NCBI GenBank assembly: GCA_029055435.1
Contig: JAIDDH010000097.1
Span: 38,225 to 102,224 of the forward strand
DNA: 64,000 bases
Reading direction: 5' to 3'
DNA from: Acetatifactor sp.
Lineage (GTDB): Bacteria > Bacillota > Clostridia > Lachnospirales > Lachnospiraceae
In this document: piece after piece, positions 1 to 8,214 of the stretch
Position numbering within the stretch: the stretch's first letter is position 1
Layout of the letters: every line of letters begins with the position of its first letter
Notes under the pieces: model-generated
Database searches by the model: none
What the model was told of the DNA's origin: nothing
What the model saw: only the letters and a program-made list of their open reading frames with translations
Program-made: the position numbers and the translations under genes

Positions 1-2
1 AA

Positions 3-380
3 ATCCGGCGGGCAGGGATGGATTACTGGGAAAAGCTTTCCGTGAGCCGTTATATGAATTATCCGGAATTTTTACTGGAATACGAGAAACACCCGGGAGC
101 CAGGCTGTGGATGGCTACGACAAAGGCGAAACGCGCTTATACGGAAGTTGAGTTCGGAGAGGACGATTTTATCATGTTCGGCAAGGAGAGCGCCGGGATT
201 CCCGAAGAGATTCTGGTGGAGCATTCAGAGGATTGTATCCGTATCCCTATGCTGCCGGAAATCCGCTCGCTGAATCTGTCCAATTCCGTGGCAATCGTAC
301 TCTATGAAGCCCTGCGCCAGAATCAGTTTAAAAGCATGCAGCGGGAGGGGGAGCTCCACAGGCTGCATTGGAAAGAATAG
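3..380 (+). CDS. trmL: tRNA (cytidine(34)-2'-O)-methyltransferase TrmL, SpoU family, 5'-truncated by window start
   Basis: Frame is open to the window edge (IRRAGMDYWEKL...); SPOUT signatures FGKESAGIPEEIL, IRIPMLPEIRSLNLSNSVAIVLYEALRQ. Confidence 0.9.
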   Translation: MRRAGMDYWEKLSVSRYMNYPEFLLEYEKHPGARLWMATTKAKRAYTEVEFGEDDFIMFGKESAGIPEEILVEHSEDCIRIPMLPEIRSLNLSNSVAIVLYEALRQNQFKSMQREGELHRLHWKE

Positions 381-404
381 TCAGAGACGGGGAACGGTGA
401 CAAA

Positions 405-1061
405 ATGTCCTTATATATATCTGATTTATTACGAATCATATTATGGTTCCTGCCGCTGTACTGTGTGGGGAGAATGGTCTGGCTGCGGACGGGGAGAAGA
501 GAGAAAAATCCTGTCAGAGAGCTCGTGCTGGCTGTGTTTGTGCTGTTCATGTTCGGCTTGCTGAATCTGACCTTTCAGAATGGATTGGAGGCGTTAAGGG
601 CGAGCAGTCCTATGCATGCATGGATTCGCTGGAAACAAAGACTGGGTGTCAATCTGATTCCCTTCCACACCATCAGGAATTATCTGAAATACGGAGCCAG
701 CGCGGACGCAATCTGGGTGAACATAGCGGGCAATATTGTGATGTTTGTGCCCTGGGGATTTGGTCTGCCGCTGCTCTGGAGACAGTATCAATCCTTTTTT
801 AAAGTGGCATGGATGTCCTTATGTCTGCCCATATTCATCGAATTTTGCCAGCTCTTTATCGGGAGATCTGTGGATATCGATGATATTATCTTGAACTTTA
901 CAGGCGGTATACTGGGTGGGTTGCTGTACTGGCTGGCGAGGAAGCTTTTTCCCCGGCTGGGATGTCTGGCCTGCGAAAACGAGAGTAAATATGGAAGAGG
1001 ATATGATAAAAAATATGATAAAGAATATGACAAAGAATACGACAGGCAAACAGGTTCATGA
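405..1061 (+). CDS. VanZ-like family membrane protein
   Basis: Hydrophobic segments plus VanZ-like NLIPFHTI...NIAGNIVMFVPWGFGLPLL...E..QLFIGRSVDIDDIILNFTGGILGGLLY. Confidence 0.85.
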   Translation: MSLYISDLLRIILWFLPLYCVGRMVWLRTGRREKNPVRELVLAVFVLFMFGLLNLTFQNGLEALRASSPMHAWIRWKQRLGVNLIPFHTIRNYLKYGASADAIWVNIAGNIVMFVPWGFGLPLLWRQYQSFFKVAWMSLCLPIFIEFCQLFIGRSVDIDDIILNFTGGILGGLLYWLARKLFPRLGCLACENESKYGRGYDKKYDKEYDKEYDRQTGS

Positions 1062-1539
1062 GACGGCTTTTATCGCACCCGGCGCAGTGGTGCTGGGCGA
1101 TGTGACGCTGGGGGAGGATGTGGGTATCTGGTATAATGCCACTGTGCGCGGCGACAGAGGCTCTGTGGTGATTGGCAGGGGCAGCAATATCCAGGACAAT
1201 GCGGTAGTGCATCTGGACAGCGGGCATTCTGTGGTAATAGGGGAGAATGTCACAGTGGGACACGGGGCCATCGTCCACGGATGTACGATTGGTGACAACT
1301 CTCTGGTAGGCATGGGAGCAATCATTATGAACGGAGCGCATATCGGCAAAAACTGTATTGTGGGAGCCGGAGCGCTGGTGACGCAGGGCATGCAGATACC
1401 GGACAATTCGCTGGTTCTGGGAAGTCCTGCCAAGATAAAGCGCAGTGTTACTGATGAGGAGCTTGCGGGCAATCTCCACAATGCGCAAGTGTATGTGGAG
1501 GAGGCTAGAGAGCAGCGGTTGCAGGAGAGCTCTCTATGA
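991..1539 (+). CDS. Gamma carbonic anhydrase family / hexapeptide-repeat protein
   Basis: Left-handed beta-helix hexapeptide repeats: AFIAPGAVVLGDVTLGEDVGIWYNATVRGDRGSVVIGRGSNIQDNAVVH...VGHGAIVHGCTIGDNSLVGMGA; start ambiguous (991/1003/1015/1027). Confidence 0.9.
   Translation: MEEDMIKNMIKNMTKNTTGKQVHETAFIAPGAVVLGDVTLGEDVGIWYNATVRGDRGSVVIGRGSNIQDNAVVHLDSGHSVVIGENVTVGHGAIVHGCTIGDNSLVGMGAIIMNGAHIGKNCIVGAGALVTQGMQIPDNSLVLGSPAKIKRSVTDEELAGNLHNAQVYVEEAREQRLQESSL
1001..1048 (+). repeat. Four degenerate 12-bp tandem repeats (atatgataaaaa / atatgataaaga / atatgacaaaga / atacgacaggca) in the vanZ-like / gamma-CA overlap
   Basis: Direct reading; encodes YDKKYDKEYDKEYDR in one frame and MIKNMIKNMTKNT in the other. 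Confidence 0.9.
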
Positions 1540-2212
1540 TATCCCCATATTGAGGGTATTCCCGCAAAAACTGTGAAACTATATCAGGTCTGTCCCAGTA
1601 ATGCATGGGATAGACCTTTTTTACACGAATTTTTTTCAGAAAATAAAGGAATCCATTGGCATAATTTGTGCCGAGTCTTGGATCCAGAGGCAGAAAGGCA
1701 GCATCCACAGATGTGTCGCCAAGCTGCTCTCTCAGAAGATCAATCTCATGGCGGTAACTGCCTGCCATCTGCCGGTTATGCTGTTCCTGATACTGCGGAC
1801 AGGTCTGATCGAAGCTCCAGTCATTTAAATCTCCGGCATGATATATGACACAACCGTCATGTTTTAGCAGATAGGCAACTCCTCTGTCTGTAGAATGCAG
1901 AGTATGAATGCAGATATCACAGGAGAGCTCATAGCTTTGATGGAAAGTGACGATGTGGACAGGAACCTCTTCCGGTCTGCGCCGTGGCGGGATATCTTTG
2001 GAAAGTACGGCCGCAATCTCTGTCATACCCTGCCTGTGCAGCAATGCAAAAATCTCCGGATTATAATGATCTGCATGGGCATGGCTCACAAAGACAAACA
2101 CCGGTTTCTCAGTATTCAGACAGGGAAGCTCTCCCACATAATAATCAAAAATACAATAACAACGACGAAACTCCACCAGAAAACCACTATGCCCCAGATA
2201 TGTGATCATCAT
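1505..2212 (-). CDS. MBL-fold metallo-hydrolase (UlaG/RomA-like)
   Basis: ITYLGHSGFLVEF, SHAHADHYNPEIF, HAGDLNDW, YPMHYWDRPD; internal ATG preceded by GGAGG chosen over the track's upstream start. Confidence 0.8.
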   Translation of the reverse strand: MMITYLGHSGFLVEFRRCYCIFDYYVGELPCLNTEKPVFVFVSHAHADHYNPEIFALLHRQGMTEIAAVLSKDIPPRRRPEEVPVHIVTFHQSYELSCDICIHTLHSTDRGVAYLLKHDGCVIYHAGDLNDWSFDQTCPQYQEQHNRQMAGSYRHEIDLLREQLGDTSVDAAFLPLDPRLGTNYANGFLYFLKKIRVKKVYPMHYWDRPDIVSQFLREYPQYGDIIESSPATAAL

Positions 2213-2383
2213 CCCCTGTTTCCTCCATAAATCATCGAGATGTTCTTTCTTATAGTCCGCATTATAACATGCCCTATACTTTTCTTTCAATGTTTCTCTA
2301 CGGAGGGTTGCGGTTCTTCTGAGTGCGGCGTACAAAATTTTTATGGACTTTTAAATAGAATTATACAGGCTGACATGATACAA

Positions 2384-2396
2384 TGTAACCGTTACA
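2384..2396. repeat. Short inverted repeat TGTAAC-C-GTTACA
   Basis: 6-bp perfect arms, 1-nt centre; role unknown. Confidence 0.5.
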
Positions 2397-2422
2397 CATT
2401 TTGATAAAATGCGATTTTATAA

Positions 2423-2950
2423 GGAGCGGATAAGAAAGTTGATATTATAAAGGATGCTGATGATAAAAGCATTGTAGTCATCAATGATCTGCGTTTCAAG
2501 GGAAGGCGAAGTGTGGACTGGAACATTGTTGAGGATTGTTTAAAAGAATATATCGGGGAATGTGCTGAGATTACGGAAACATCAGATGTGGTATACATAG
2601 GTGCGGATTTTCCTGACGAGTTTGCGCATTCCAAAGATACAAAGGAGTTAAGAGGCGCAAATATGTATGCAAAGGCAAATTCTTCAAGCATTATCAGGGA
2701 GATGATTGAAATTGCCACAAATAAAACTTTTGCAGAGAATTATGCACAAAAACATAACACAGATGCAAAATGGGGCTGGTACCGGTATGATACACGTTTT
2801 GCAATACCTGTTTATGATAATGCAGGCGAGTTGGTCAGCTATAATGTTTTTAAGGCAAGAATACTGGTGCGTCATGCAAATGACGGGAAACTGTATCTGT
2901 ATGATATTTTAAGAACAAAAAAAGAAACGAGCAAGCCGCTTGAGCAATAG
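2423..2950 (+). pseudogene. Decapitated polyvalent-protein-associated (LPD/PBECR-like) domain remnant
   Basis: Open frame after in-frame TAA at 2420 reads GADKKVDIIKDADDKSIVVINDLRFKGRRSVDWNIVE...; no ATG/GTG/TTG before a GTG at 2513, so homology-like sequence extends upstream of any start. Confidence 0.5.
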
Positions 2951-3032
2951 CTGTACGGTCGAAAAACTCATTTCTTTATAGCTCATATTTTAAAGGTATA
3001 CAGTAGTTTTGTCAAGTGTAAAAAGTTTATAT

Positions 3033-3092
3033 GAAACAGCGCAAGAGCAGTTACAAACCTATACAGGTTCATAACTGCCCTTGCGCTGTTTC
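3033..3092. repeat. Long inverted repeat: 21-bp arms (20/21 match) plus an inner 5-bp stem
   Basis: gaaacagcgcaagagcagtta ... taactgcccttgcgctgtttc, inner aacct...aggtt. Confidence 0.9.
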
Positions 3093-3175
3093 GGGAATTG
3101 ACAAGACTGTTTACAAGACCTCTCAAAAAGATTACAATACAAAGGAGAGTGTGGGCAAAAGCGGGAGGTATAAGC

Positions 3176-4240
3176 ATGAATTTGAGAGTTGTCATTTTTC
3201 AGGGAGAAGAGAACTATATCAAAAAGTTTGTAGATTTCCCGGATCAATTATATACGAAAAAGGAGCGCATGTGTGACAAGCAGACGGAGGCAGCTCTGTT
3301 GCGAAACAAGCATTGTCTGAGCGGGACGGCGGAAGTGTGGGGTATTTTAGTGCTCAACGGGGAGGAGAAGCCGGTGGGCCGCTGCATGGCGAGCTTTTAT
3401 GAGGGAGACGATTACGGATTTTTCGGCTTCTTTGAGTGCATTGAGAATCAGGAGGTTTGTCATCGGCTGGTGGGGGCGGTGTCAAAACTGGCAGAGCAGC
3501 GGAGCAGAACCCGGCTGATTGGTCCGGTGGACGTCTCTTTTTGGATGAATTATCGTCTGAAGATCGATCATTTCGGCAATCCTCACACCGCAGAACCCTA
3601 TAATAAAGAATACTATTTCAGACTCCTGCAGGCGGAAGGTTTCTCCGTCATGCAAGAATATATTTCTGATGTCTATTCGGTTGTAACTGTGAGCGACAAG
3701 TACAGTGAGCGTCTGGAGAAGCAACTGGCGGAAGGGTATGAGCTGCGCAGTCCCGCGAGAAGGGAATATAAAAGCAGTCTGAAAGATATATATCATCTGA
3801 TGACAGAAATTTGTAAAGACATTCCTATTTATAAGGAGATTACCGAAGAGCAGTTTCTTGCATTGTTTTCCGGTTGGAAATCCATGCTGGATTTGAAACT
3901 GGTGAAGCTGGTCTACCGGGAGAGCCGACTGGTGGGATTTTGCACGGCGATTCCCAATTATGGCAATCTGCAAATCGGCAGCGGTCACACATTGCCGGAG
4001 AGTCTTCGGATTTCACATACCCGCAGAAAGTCCAAGGAGTACATTTTATTGTATATGGGCTCAGACAAAAAACATTCGAGAGTAGATTTCATGCTCTCAA
4101 CCAGTATTCAGAAAGAACTGAAGGAACGTCAGGGCAGTTTAACGGGAGCAGTGGTGCCCAAGGACGAGGGTATGGAGAGTTCTTTTTCGGGTCTGGCCGA
4201 GAATACATATCGATATGTATTGTTGACGACACAACTTTAA
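3176..4240 (+). CDS. GNAT-like/YghO-type N-acetyltransferase-fold protein of unknown function
   Basis: GRCMASFYEGDDYGFFGFFEC, RLIGPVDVSFWMNYRLKIDHF; ATG after gggagg SD. Confidence 0.6.
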   Translation: MNLRVVIFQGEENYIKKFVDFPDQLYTKKERMCDKQTEAALLRNKHCLSGTAEVWGILVLNGEEKPVGRCMASFYEGDDYGFFGFFECIENQEVCHRLVGAVSKLAEQRSRTRLIGPVDVSFWMNYRLKIDHFGNPHTAEPYNKEYYFRLLQAEGFSVMQEYISDVYSVVTVSDKYSERLEKQLAEGYELRSPARREYKSSLKDIYHLMTEICKDIPIYKEITEEQFLALFSGWKSMLDLKLVKLVYRESRLVGFCTAIPNYGNLQIGSGHTLPESLRISHTRRKSKEYILLYMGSDKKHSRVDFMLSTSIQKELKERQGSLTGAVVPKDEGMESSFSGLAENTYRYVLLTTQL

Positions 4241-4274
4241 AATTTGTATAAAAATCGTCTCTTTTGGAAAGCTT

Positions 4275-5720
4275 ATGGGTAAATCCACAGGTGTACAAGC
4301 ACGGAAAAGAGGCGGCATGGAACAGAATGTAAAGGACAATACGAATACGCGTCCCTTTGGTATCAAGGACAAGATTGGCTATATGTTTGGCGATTTCGGA
4401 AACGATTTCAGCTTTATTTTTGCAAGCACTTATCTCATGATATTTTATACGAAGGTGCTGGGTATCAAGGGAGCTGTGGTGGGCATGTTGTTTCTGGGGG
4501 CCCGGGTGGTGGACGCCTTCACGGATGTGACCATGGGCCGTATCGTTGACAGCATGAAACCGGCAAAGGACGGACGTTTCCGCCCGTGGATCCGGCGTAT
4601 GTGTGTGCCGGTGGCAATTGCAAGTACTTTGATGTATGGATTTTTTGTGCGGGACTGGCCCTATGGGGCAAAAATGACTTACGTGGTAATTACTTATCTT
4701 CTGTGGGGCAGCTTTTGCTACACAGCCATCAATATTCCCTATGGTTCTATGGCCTCCGTTATCAGCCCAGAGGCGGGAGATCGTGCCTCTCTGTCCACCT
4801 TCCGCAGCGTGGGCGCCAGTCTGGCCAGTCTGGTTATCGGCACATTGGGGCCGCTTCTGGTGTATGGGGAAGATGAGGCGGGCAATCAGATTGTGAATCC
4901 CCTGCGTCTCACCGCCATGGCGGCAATTTTCGGCGTCTGTGCCATCATTTGTTATCTTCTTTGTTATTATCTCTGTGTGGAGCGCGTGCATTTTGAACCG
5001 AAGGGAAAAGGTCAGAGGGAGTCAGCCGGTGAGCTGGTAAAAAGCCTTTTGCGCAACAGGCCATTGTTTGCGCTGGTGGGGGCTGCGCTGGTACTGCTTC
5101 TGGCGACCCTGATCGGACAGGCCATGAACAATTATCTGTTTCTGGATTATTTCCGAAACGCTAAGGCCATCGCTGCATTAAATTTTGTCAGTATGGGCGG
5201 TATGCTGGTGCTTGCGCCCTTCGTGTCCAGGATTGCGGTAAAGTTTGGTAAAAAGGAGGCCGGTGCGGCGGGAATGCTGTTTGCGGGCATTGTATACCTG
5301 ATTATCTTTTTCCTGCGTATTCATCATATTGTCCTATATATGGTGCTGTTCTTTTTGGCAACTATGGGCGTGGGACTGTTCAATATGATTATCTGGGCCT
5401 ATATCACGGACATCATTGACCATCAGGAGGTGCAGACCGGAAAGCGGGAGGACGGAACGGTGTACGCCATCTATTCCTTTGCCAGAAAGCTGGGACAGGC
5501 GCTGGCCGGCGGCGTGGGCGGCTTTACTCTGACGGCTATCGGGTATGCGTCCGAGGCGACTTCCCAGACGGTGGAGGTGACCAATCGTATTTATACAGTG
5601 GCCACATTGGTGCCGGGCATCTGTTATCTGATTGTATTTTTCATCATGCAGACGTTTTATCCGTTGACCAAACGGGTGGTGGAGGAAAATGCGGCCATCC
5701 TGCGTGAACAGCACAAATGA
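4275..5720 (+). CDS. MFS transporter, glycoside-pentoside-hexuronide (GPH):cation symporter family
   Basis: IGYMFGDFGNDFSFIFASTYLMIFYTKVLGI, multiple TM segments, DGRFRPWI; alternative start ATG 4317. Confidence 0.85.
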   Translation: MGKSTGVQARKRGGMEQNVKDNTNTRPFGIKDKIGYMFGDFGNDFSFIFASTYLMIFYTKVLGIKGAVVGMLFLGARVVDAFTDVTMGRIVDSMKPAKDGRFRPWIRRMCVPVAIASTLMYGFFVRDWPYGAKMTYVVITYLLWGSFCYTAINIPYGSMASVISPEAGDRASLSTFRSVGASLASLVIGTLGPLLVYGEDEAGNQIVNPLRLTAMAAIFGVCAIICYLLCYYLCVERVHFEPKGKGQRESAGELVKSLLRNRPLFALVGAALVLLLATLIGQAMNNYLFLDYFRNAKAIAALNFVSMGGMLVLAPFVSRIAVKFGKKEAGAAGMLFAGIVYLIIFFLRIHHIVLYMVLFFLATMGVGLFNMIIWAYITDIIDHQEVQTGKREDGTVYAIYSFARKLGQALAGGVGGFTLTAIGYASEATSQTVEVTNRIYTVATLVPGICYLIVFFIMQTFYPLTKRVVEENAAILREQHK

Positions 5721-5768
5721 CGCAAATACCATAAATAACGCAAACAGCGGAGTCTTAAGCAGAGCAGA

Positions 5769-6713
5769 GTGGAGAAGCGGATGGAAGTGCAAGTGCAGAT
5801 ATGTAATTTACAAGGATTAAAAATAGAGATGGAAATAAAAAACGGCAGGGCGGTTGTGGAGTTGTCCCTGCCTGCTTTGTATGAAAAAAATATAGACGGT
5901 TTCCTGATTTATCTGTGGGACGCCGAGGGAGAGCTGGCTTTCTATGCACTCCATCCCGCCGGGGAGGAAGATCCCTGTATCATCCAGCTACAGCATCCTC
6001 ATCTGTGGGATGGAGGGGAAAATCCCTATTTATATCGACTGGAAATATATAGAAGATATGGAACAGAACGAGAGCGACTGGTCTGTATGCCTTTTCCTGT
6101 ACGAGAACTGACACTGGTGTCGGGAAAGGGCAGCCTGTTAAACGGCCGCCCCTTTGTTCCAAAGCCCGTGTATTATGAAGATGTGCGTGCTTTCAGAGAC
6201 GGAGGGGAAGAATTCTTTTGGGAGCAGATTGAACGCCGATTAATGCGGCTGGCAGGGATGGGGGCGAATATCCTGGTTCTGGGAGATATTACAGGGGTGT
6301 CTTTGGAGGAATCTCTGATACTGCAGAGCTATTGTGACAGGGCGGGGCTATTGCTGATTGCGGGCGATAATCGTTTCGAAAATTGTATTTCGGAGAATTG
6401 TATCTCCGGGGAGACCTTATTTTCTTCAGACGGCTGTCCATCTGCCGCCTATTATCTTCAAAGAGCCCGCTGGAGCAGTCGGCCCTTTGTCTATGTCCAT
6501 GCCGGGAGCCTGCAGAGACAGTCTGACGGCTTGTACCGGATCACAGTTTACAGCAATCAACAGAAAGTGGCGCTTTTTGTGAATGGCGCCGTATTTGGAT
6601 TTCAAAGCGACGGACCGGAGTTTGTGTTTCAGGATATTCAGGCGAAGGGATTTCCTTTGCTGCTCGCGGCGGAGGCGGGCGGAAGCAATATGTCCGTGAC
6701 GTGTTACCGATAA
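5769..6713 (+). CDS. Small GH2-like protein apparently lacking the catalytic TIM barrel
   Basis: GH2-like motifs PHLWDGGENPYLYRLEI, LLNGRPFVPKPVYYEDV, SAAYYLQRARWSSRPFVYVHAG, ITVYSNQQKVALFVNG in only 314 aa. Confidence 0.5.
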   Translation: MEKRMEVQVQICNLQGLKIEMEIKNGRAVVELSLPALYEKNIDGFLIYLWDAEGELAFYALHPAGEEDPCIIQLQHPHLWDGGENPYLYRLEIYRRYGTERERLVCMPFPVRELTLVSGKGSLLNGRPFVPKPVYYEDVRAFRDGGEEFFWEQIERRLMRLAGMGANILVLGDITGVSLEESLILQSYCDRAGLLLIAGDNRFENCISENCISGETLFSSDGCPSAAYYLQRARWSSRPFVYVHAGSLQRQSDGLYRITVYSNQQKVALFVNGAVFGFQSDGPEFVFQDIQAKGFPLLLAAEAGGSNMSVTCYR

Positions 6714-6824
6714 AAATTTTACGGATTTTACATTTTTTTGTGATTTTTTAAACCTCTGATGCGTTTTCCATATAGAAGATGTTCCCGGGAATCATCTTCA
6801 GGATGAAATAATGGAGGAAAGTAC

Positions 6825-7337
6825 ATGTCTGAGAAGGAGTATGTATCGGCTGTATTGGAATATGCGGATATGGTTTATCGGATTGCTTTTCACCACTGTG
6901 CAAACAGAGAAGATGCGGAAGATATCATGCAGAATGTATTTCTGAAGCTGTATCGCTGTAAAAAAGAGTTTGCGATAGCCGAGGAGAGGAAACGATGGCT
7001 GATCAGGGTCACAGTGAATGAATGTCACAGTCTCTTTCGGACGTTCTGGCGAAGCAGGAGGCAGGAGCTGGAAGAATATGAGTGGGAACAGTTGACCGAC
7101 AAAAGAGCGGAGGTTGAAGAACGGCTTCTCCAAGACTGTAATGCTCTCTATCTGGCGGTGATGGCGCTTCCTGTCAAATATCGTGTCAGCATCTATCTGT
7201 ATTATTATGAAGAATACAGTGTCAAAGAGATTGCGGACATCTTACAGTGTAAGGAAAGTGCCATACAAACCCGGCTTATGAGAGCCCGGAATCTGCTCAG
7301 ACAGAAATTACAGGGAGGTTTTGAAGATGACAAATAG
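6825..7337 (+). CDS. RNA polymerase sigma factor, sigma-70/ECF family
   Basis: DMVYRIAFHHCANREDAEDIMQNVFLKLYR; region 4 HTH YSVKEIADILQCKESAIQTRLMRARNLLRQKL. Confidence 0.9.
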   Translation: MSEKEYVSAVLEYADMVYRIAFHHCANREDAEDIMQNVFLKLYRCKKEFAIAEERKRWLIRVTVNECHSLFRTFWRSRRQELEEYEWEQLTDKRAEVEERLLQDCNALYLAVMALPVKYRVSIYLYYYEEYSVKEIADILQCKESAIQTRLMRARNLLRQKLQGGFEDDK

Positions 7338-8112
7338 AGAGTGGTATCAGGCGACATTTCAGCAATGCAAGCCCTCGGAGCAGGCACTTCAAAAAGTGAT
7401 GGGGAATACGGAGCCATTTCAGATATTGCGAAAGAGGCAGAAAATCAGATGGGCTGCGGCAGGCATTGTGCTGCTGCTGGGAGCGGCGGGCTGCGGCTAT
7501 GCCTTGCAGGTGAGCCACATAGAAACCAGCAAGGTTGTGCAGTATGACAGCTACGACCAGTATCAGGCGGCATCTGTGCAGGAAAATCCTTTTCAGATTG
7601 CGCTGCCCCGGAAACTTGGTTTTGGATTTATCTATCTGTACAGTGATATTAAGGATCAGTCTAAGGTGAGCACGCAGGGAGAAGCGCTGGAGAATCGAAA
7701 GATGCTGACTGTAATTTATGGTGTATCGGGAAGTCCGGCGTATTTGGATTATTGGGGACAGTCTGACATTTATGTGAGTATCACATCCTTGTTCGAGGAA
7801 CAGCAGAAACTTTATGAGAAGGAAATCCCGGTAAGCACCAGAAGTGTCGGTGATGTGGAGATAAACTATATTAGTAAAAAAGTTCTCTGCGTCGGCACAG
7901 ACTATGAGCTGACTGCCGAGGAAGAGAAAAAGGTCCGACAGGGAGATTATTCTGTCCAGAGAAGTCAGATGTGGAAAGGATCTCAGGAGAAAACCTATAC
8001 CAGTTGTTGTTGGATGAAGGATGGACTGTTTTATGAAGTGTTGGAGTACGACACCCGACTGACGGAAGATGACTGGTATACCATAGCGGAGACCTTTTTA
8101 AATGCGAAATAG
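7327..8112 (+). CDS. Putative membrane-anchored anti-sigma / DUF4367-like protein
   Basis: Overlaps the sigma-factor gene end; cytoplasmic N-terminus, one TM (AAAGIVLLLGAAGCGYAL), extracytoplasmic domain. Confidence 0.6.
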   Translation: MTNREWYQATFQQCKPSEQALQKVMGNTEPFQILRKRQKIRWAAAGIVLLLGAAGCGYALQVSHIETSKVVQYDSYDQYQAASVQENPFQIALPRKLGFGFIYLYSDIKDQSKVSTQGEALENRKMLTVIYGVSGSPAYLDYWGQSDIYVSITSLFEEQQKLYEKEIPVSTRSVGDVEINYISKKVLCVGTDYELTAEEEKKVRQGDYSVQRSQMWKGSQEKTYTSCCWMKDGLFYEVLEYDTRLTEDDWYTIAETFLNAK

Positions 8113-8142
8113 AATCATAAAATTGCAAAATAATCCAAAATA

Positions 8143-8171
8143 TTGACACAATTCCCTACGCTTGTTAGAAT
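8143..8171 (+). promoter_or_regulatory. Sigma70-type promoter TTGACA-17-TAGAAT upstream of the hybrid kinase
   Basis: Direct reading of boxes and spacing. Confidence 0.75.
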
Positions 8172-8214
8172 ACAATTATTAGGCAAACACTAGCAAGATT
8201 AGGGGGAAACAGGT

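Noticed and set aside
898-1488. 196-aa - strand ORF over the gamma-carbonic-anhydrase gene (also 1056-1481)
   Set aside because: Shadow ORF of the hexapeptide-repeat CDS
1586-1617. Hairpin aggtctgtccca/tgggatagacct followed by a T-tract, resembling a terminator
   Set aside because: Lies within the coding region of the MBL-fold hydrolase (…VYPMHYWDRPDI…), not after a stop; probably coincidental
4089-4991. 300-aa - strand ORF over the GNAT-like/MFS genes
   Set aside because: Antisense to well-supported CDSs; His/Gln-rich, no recognisable domain
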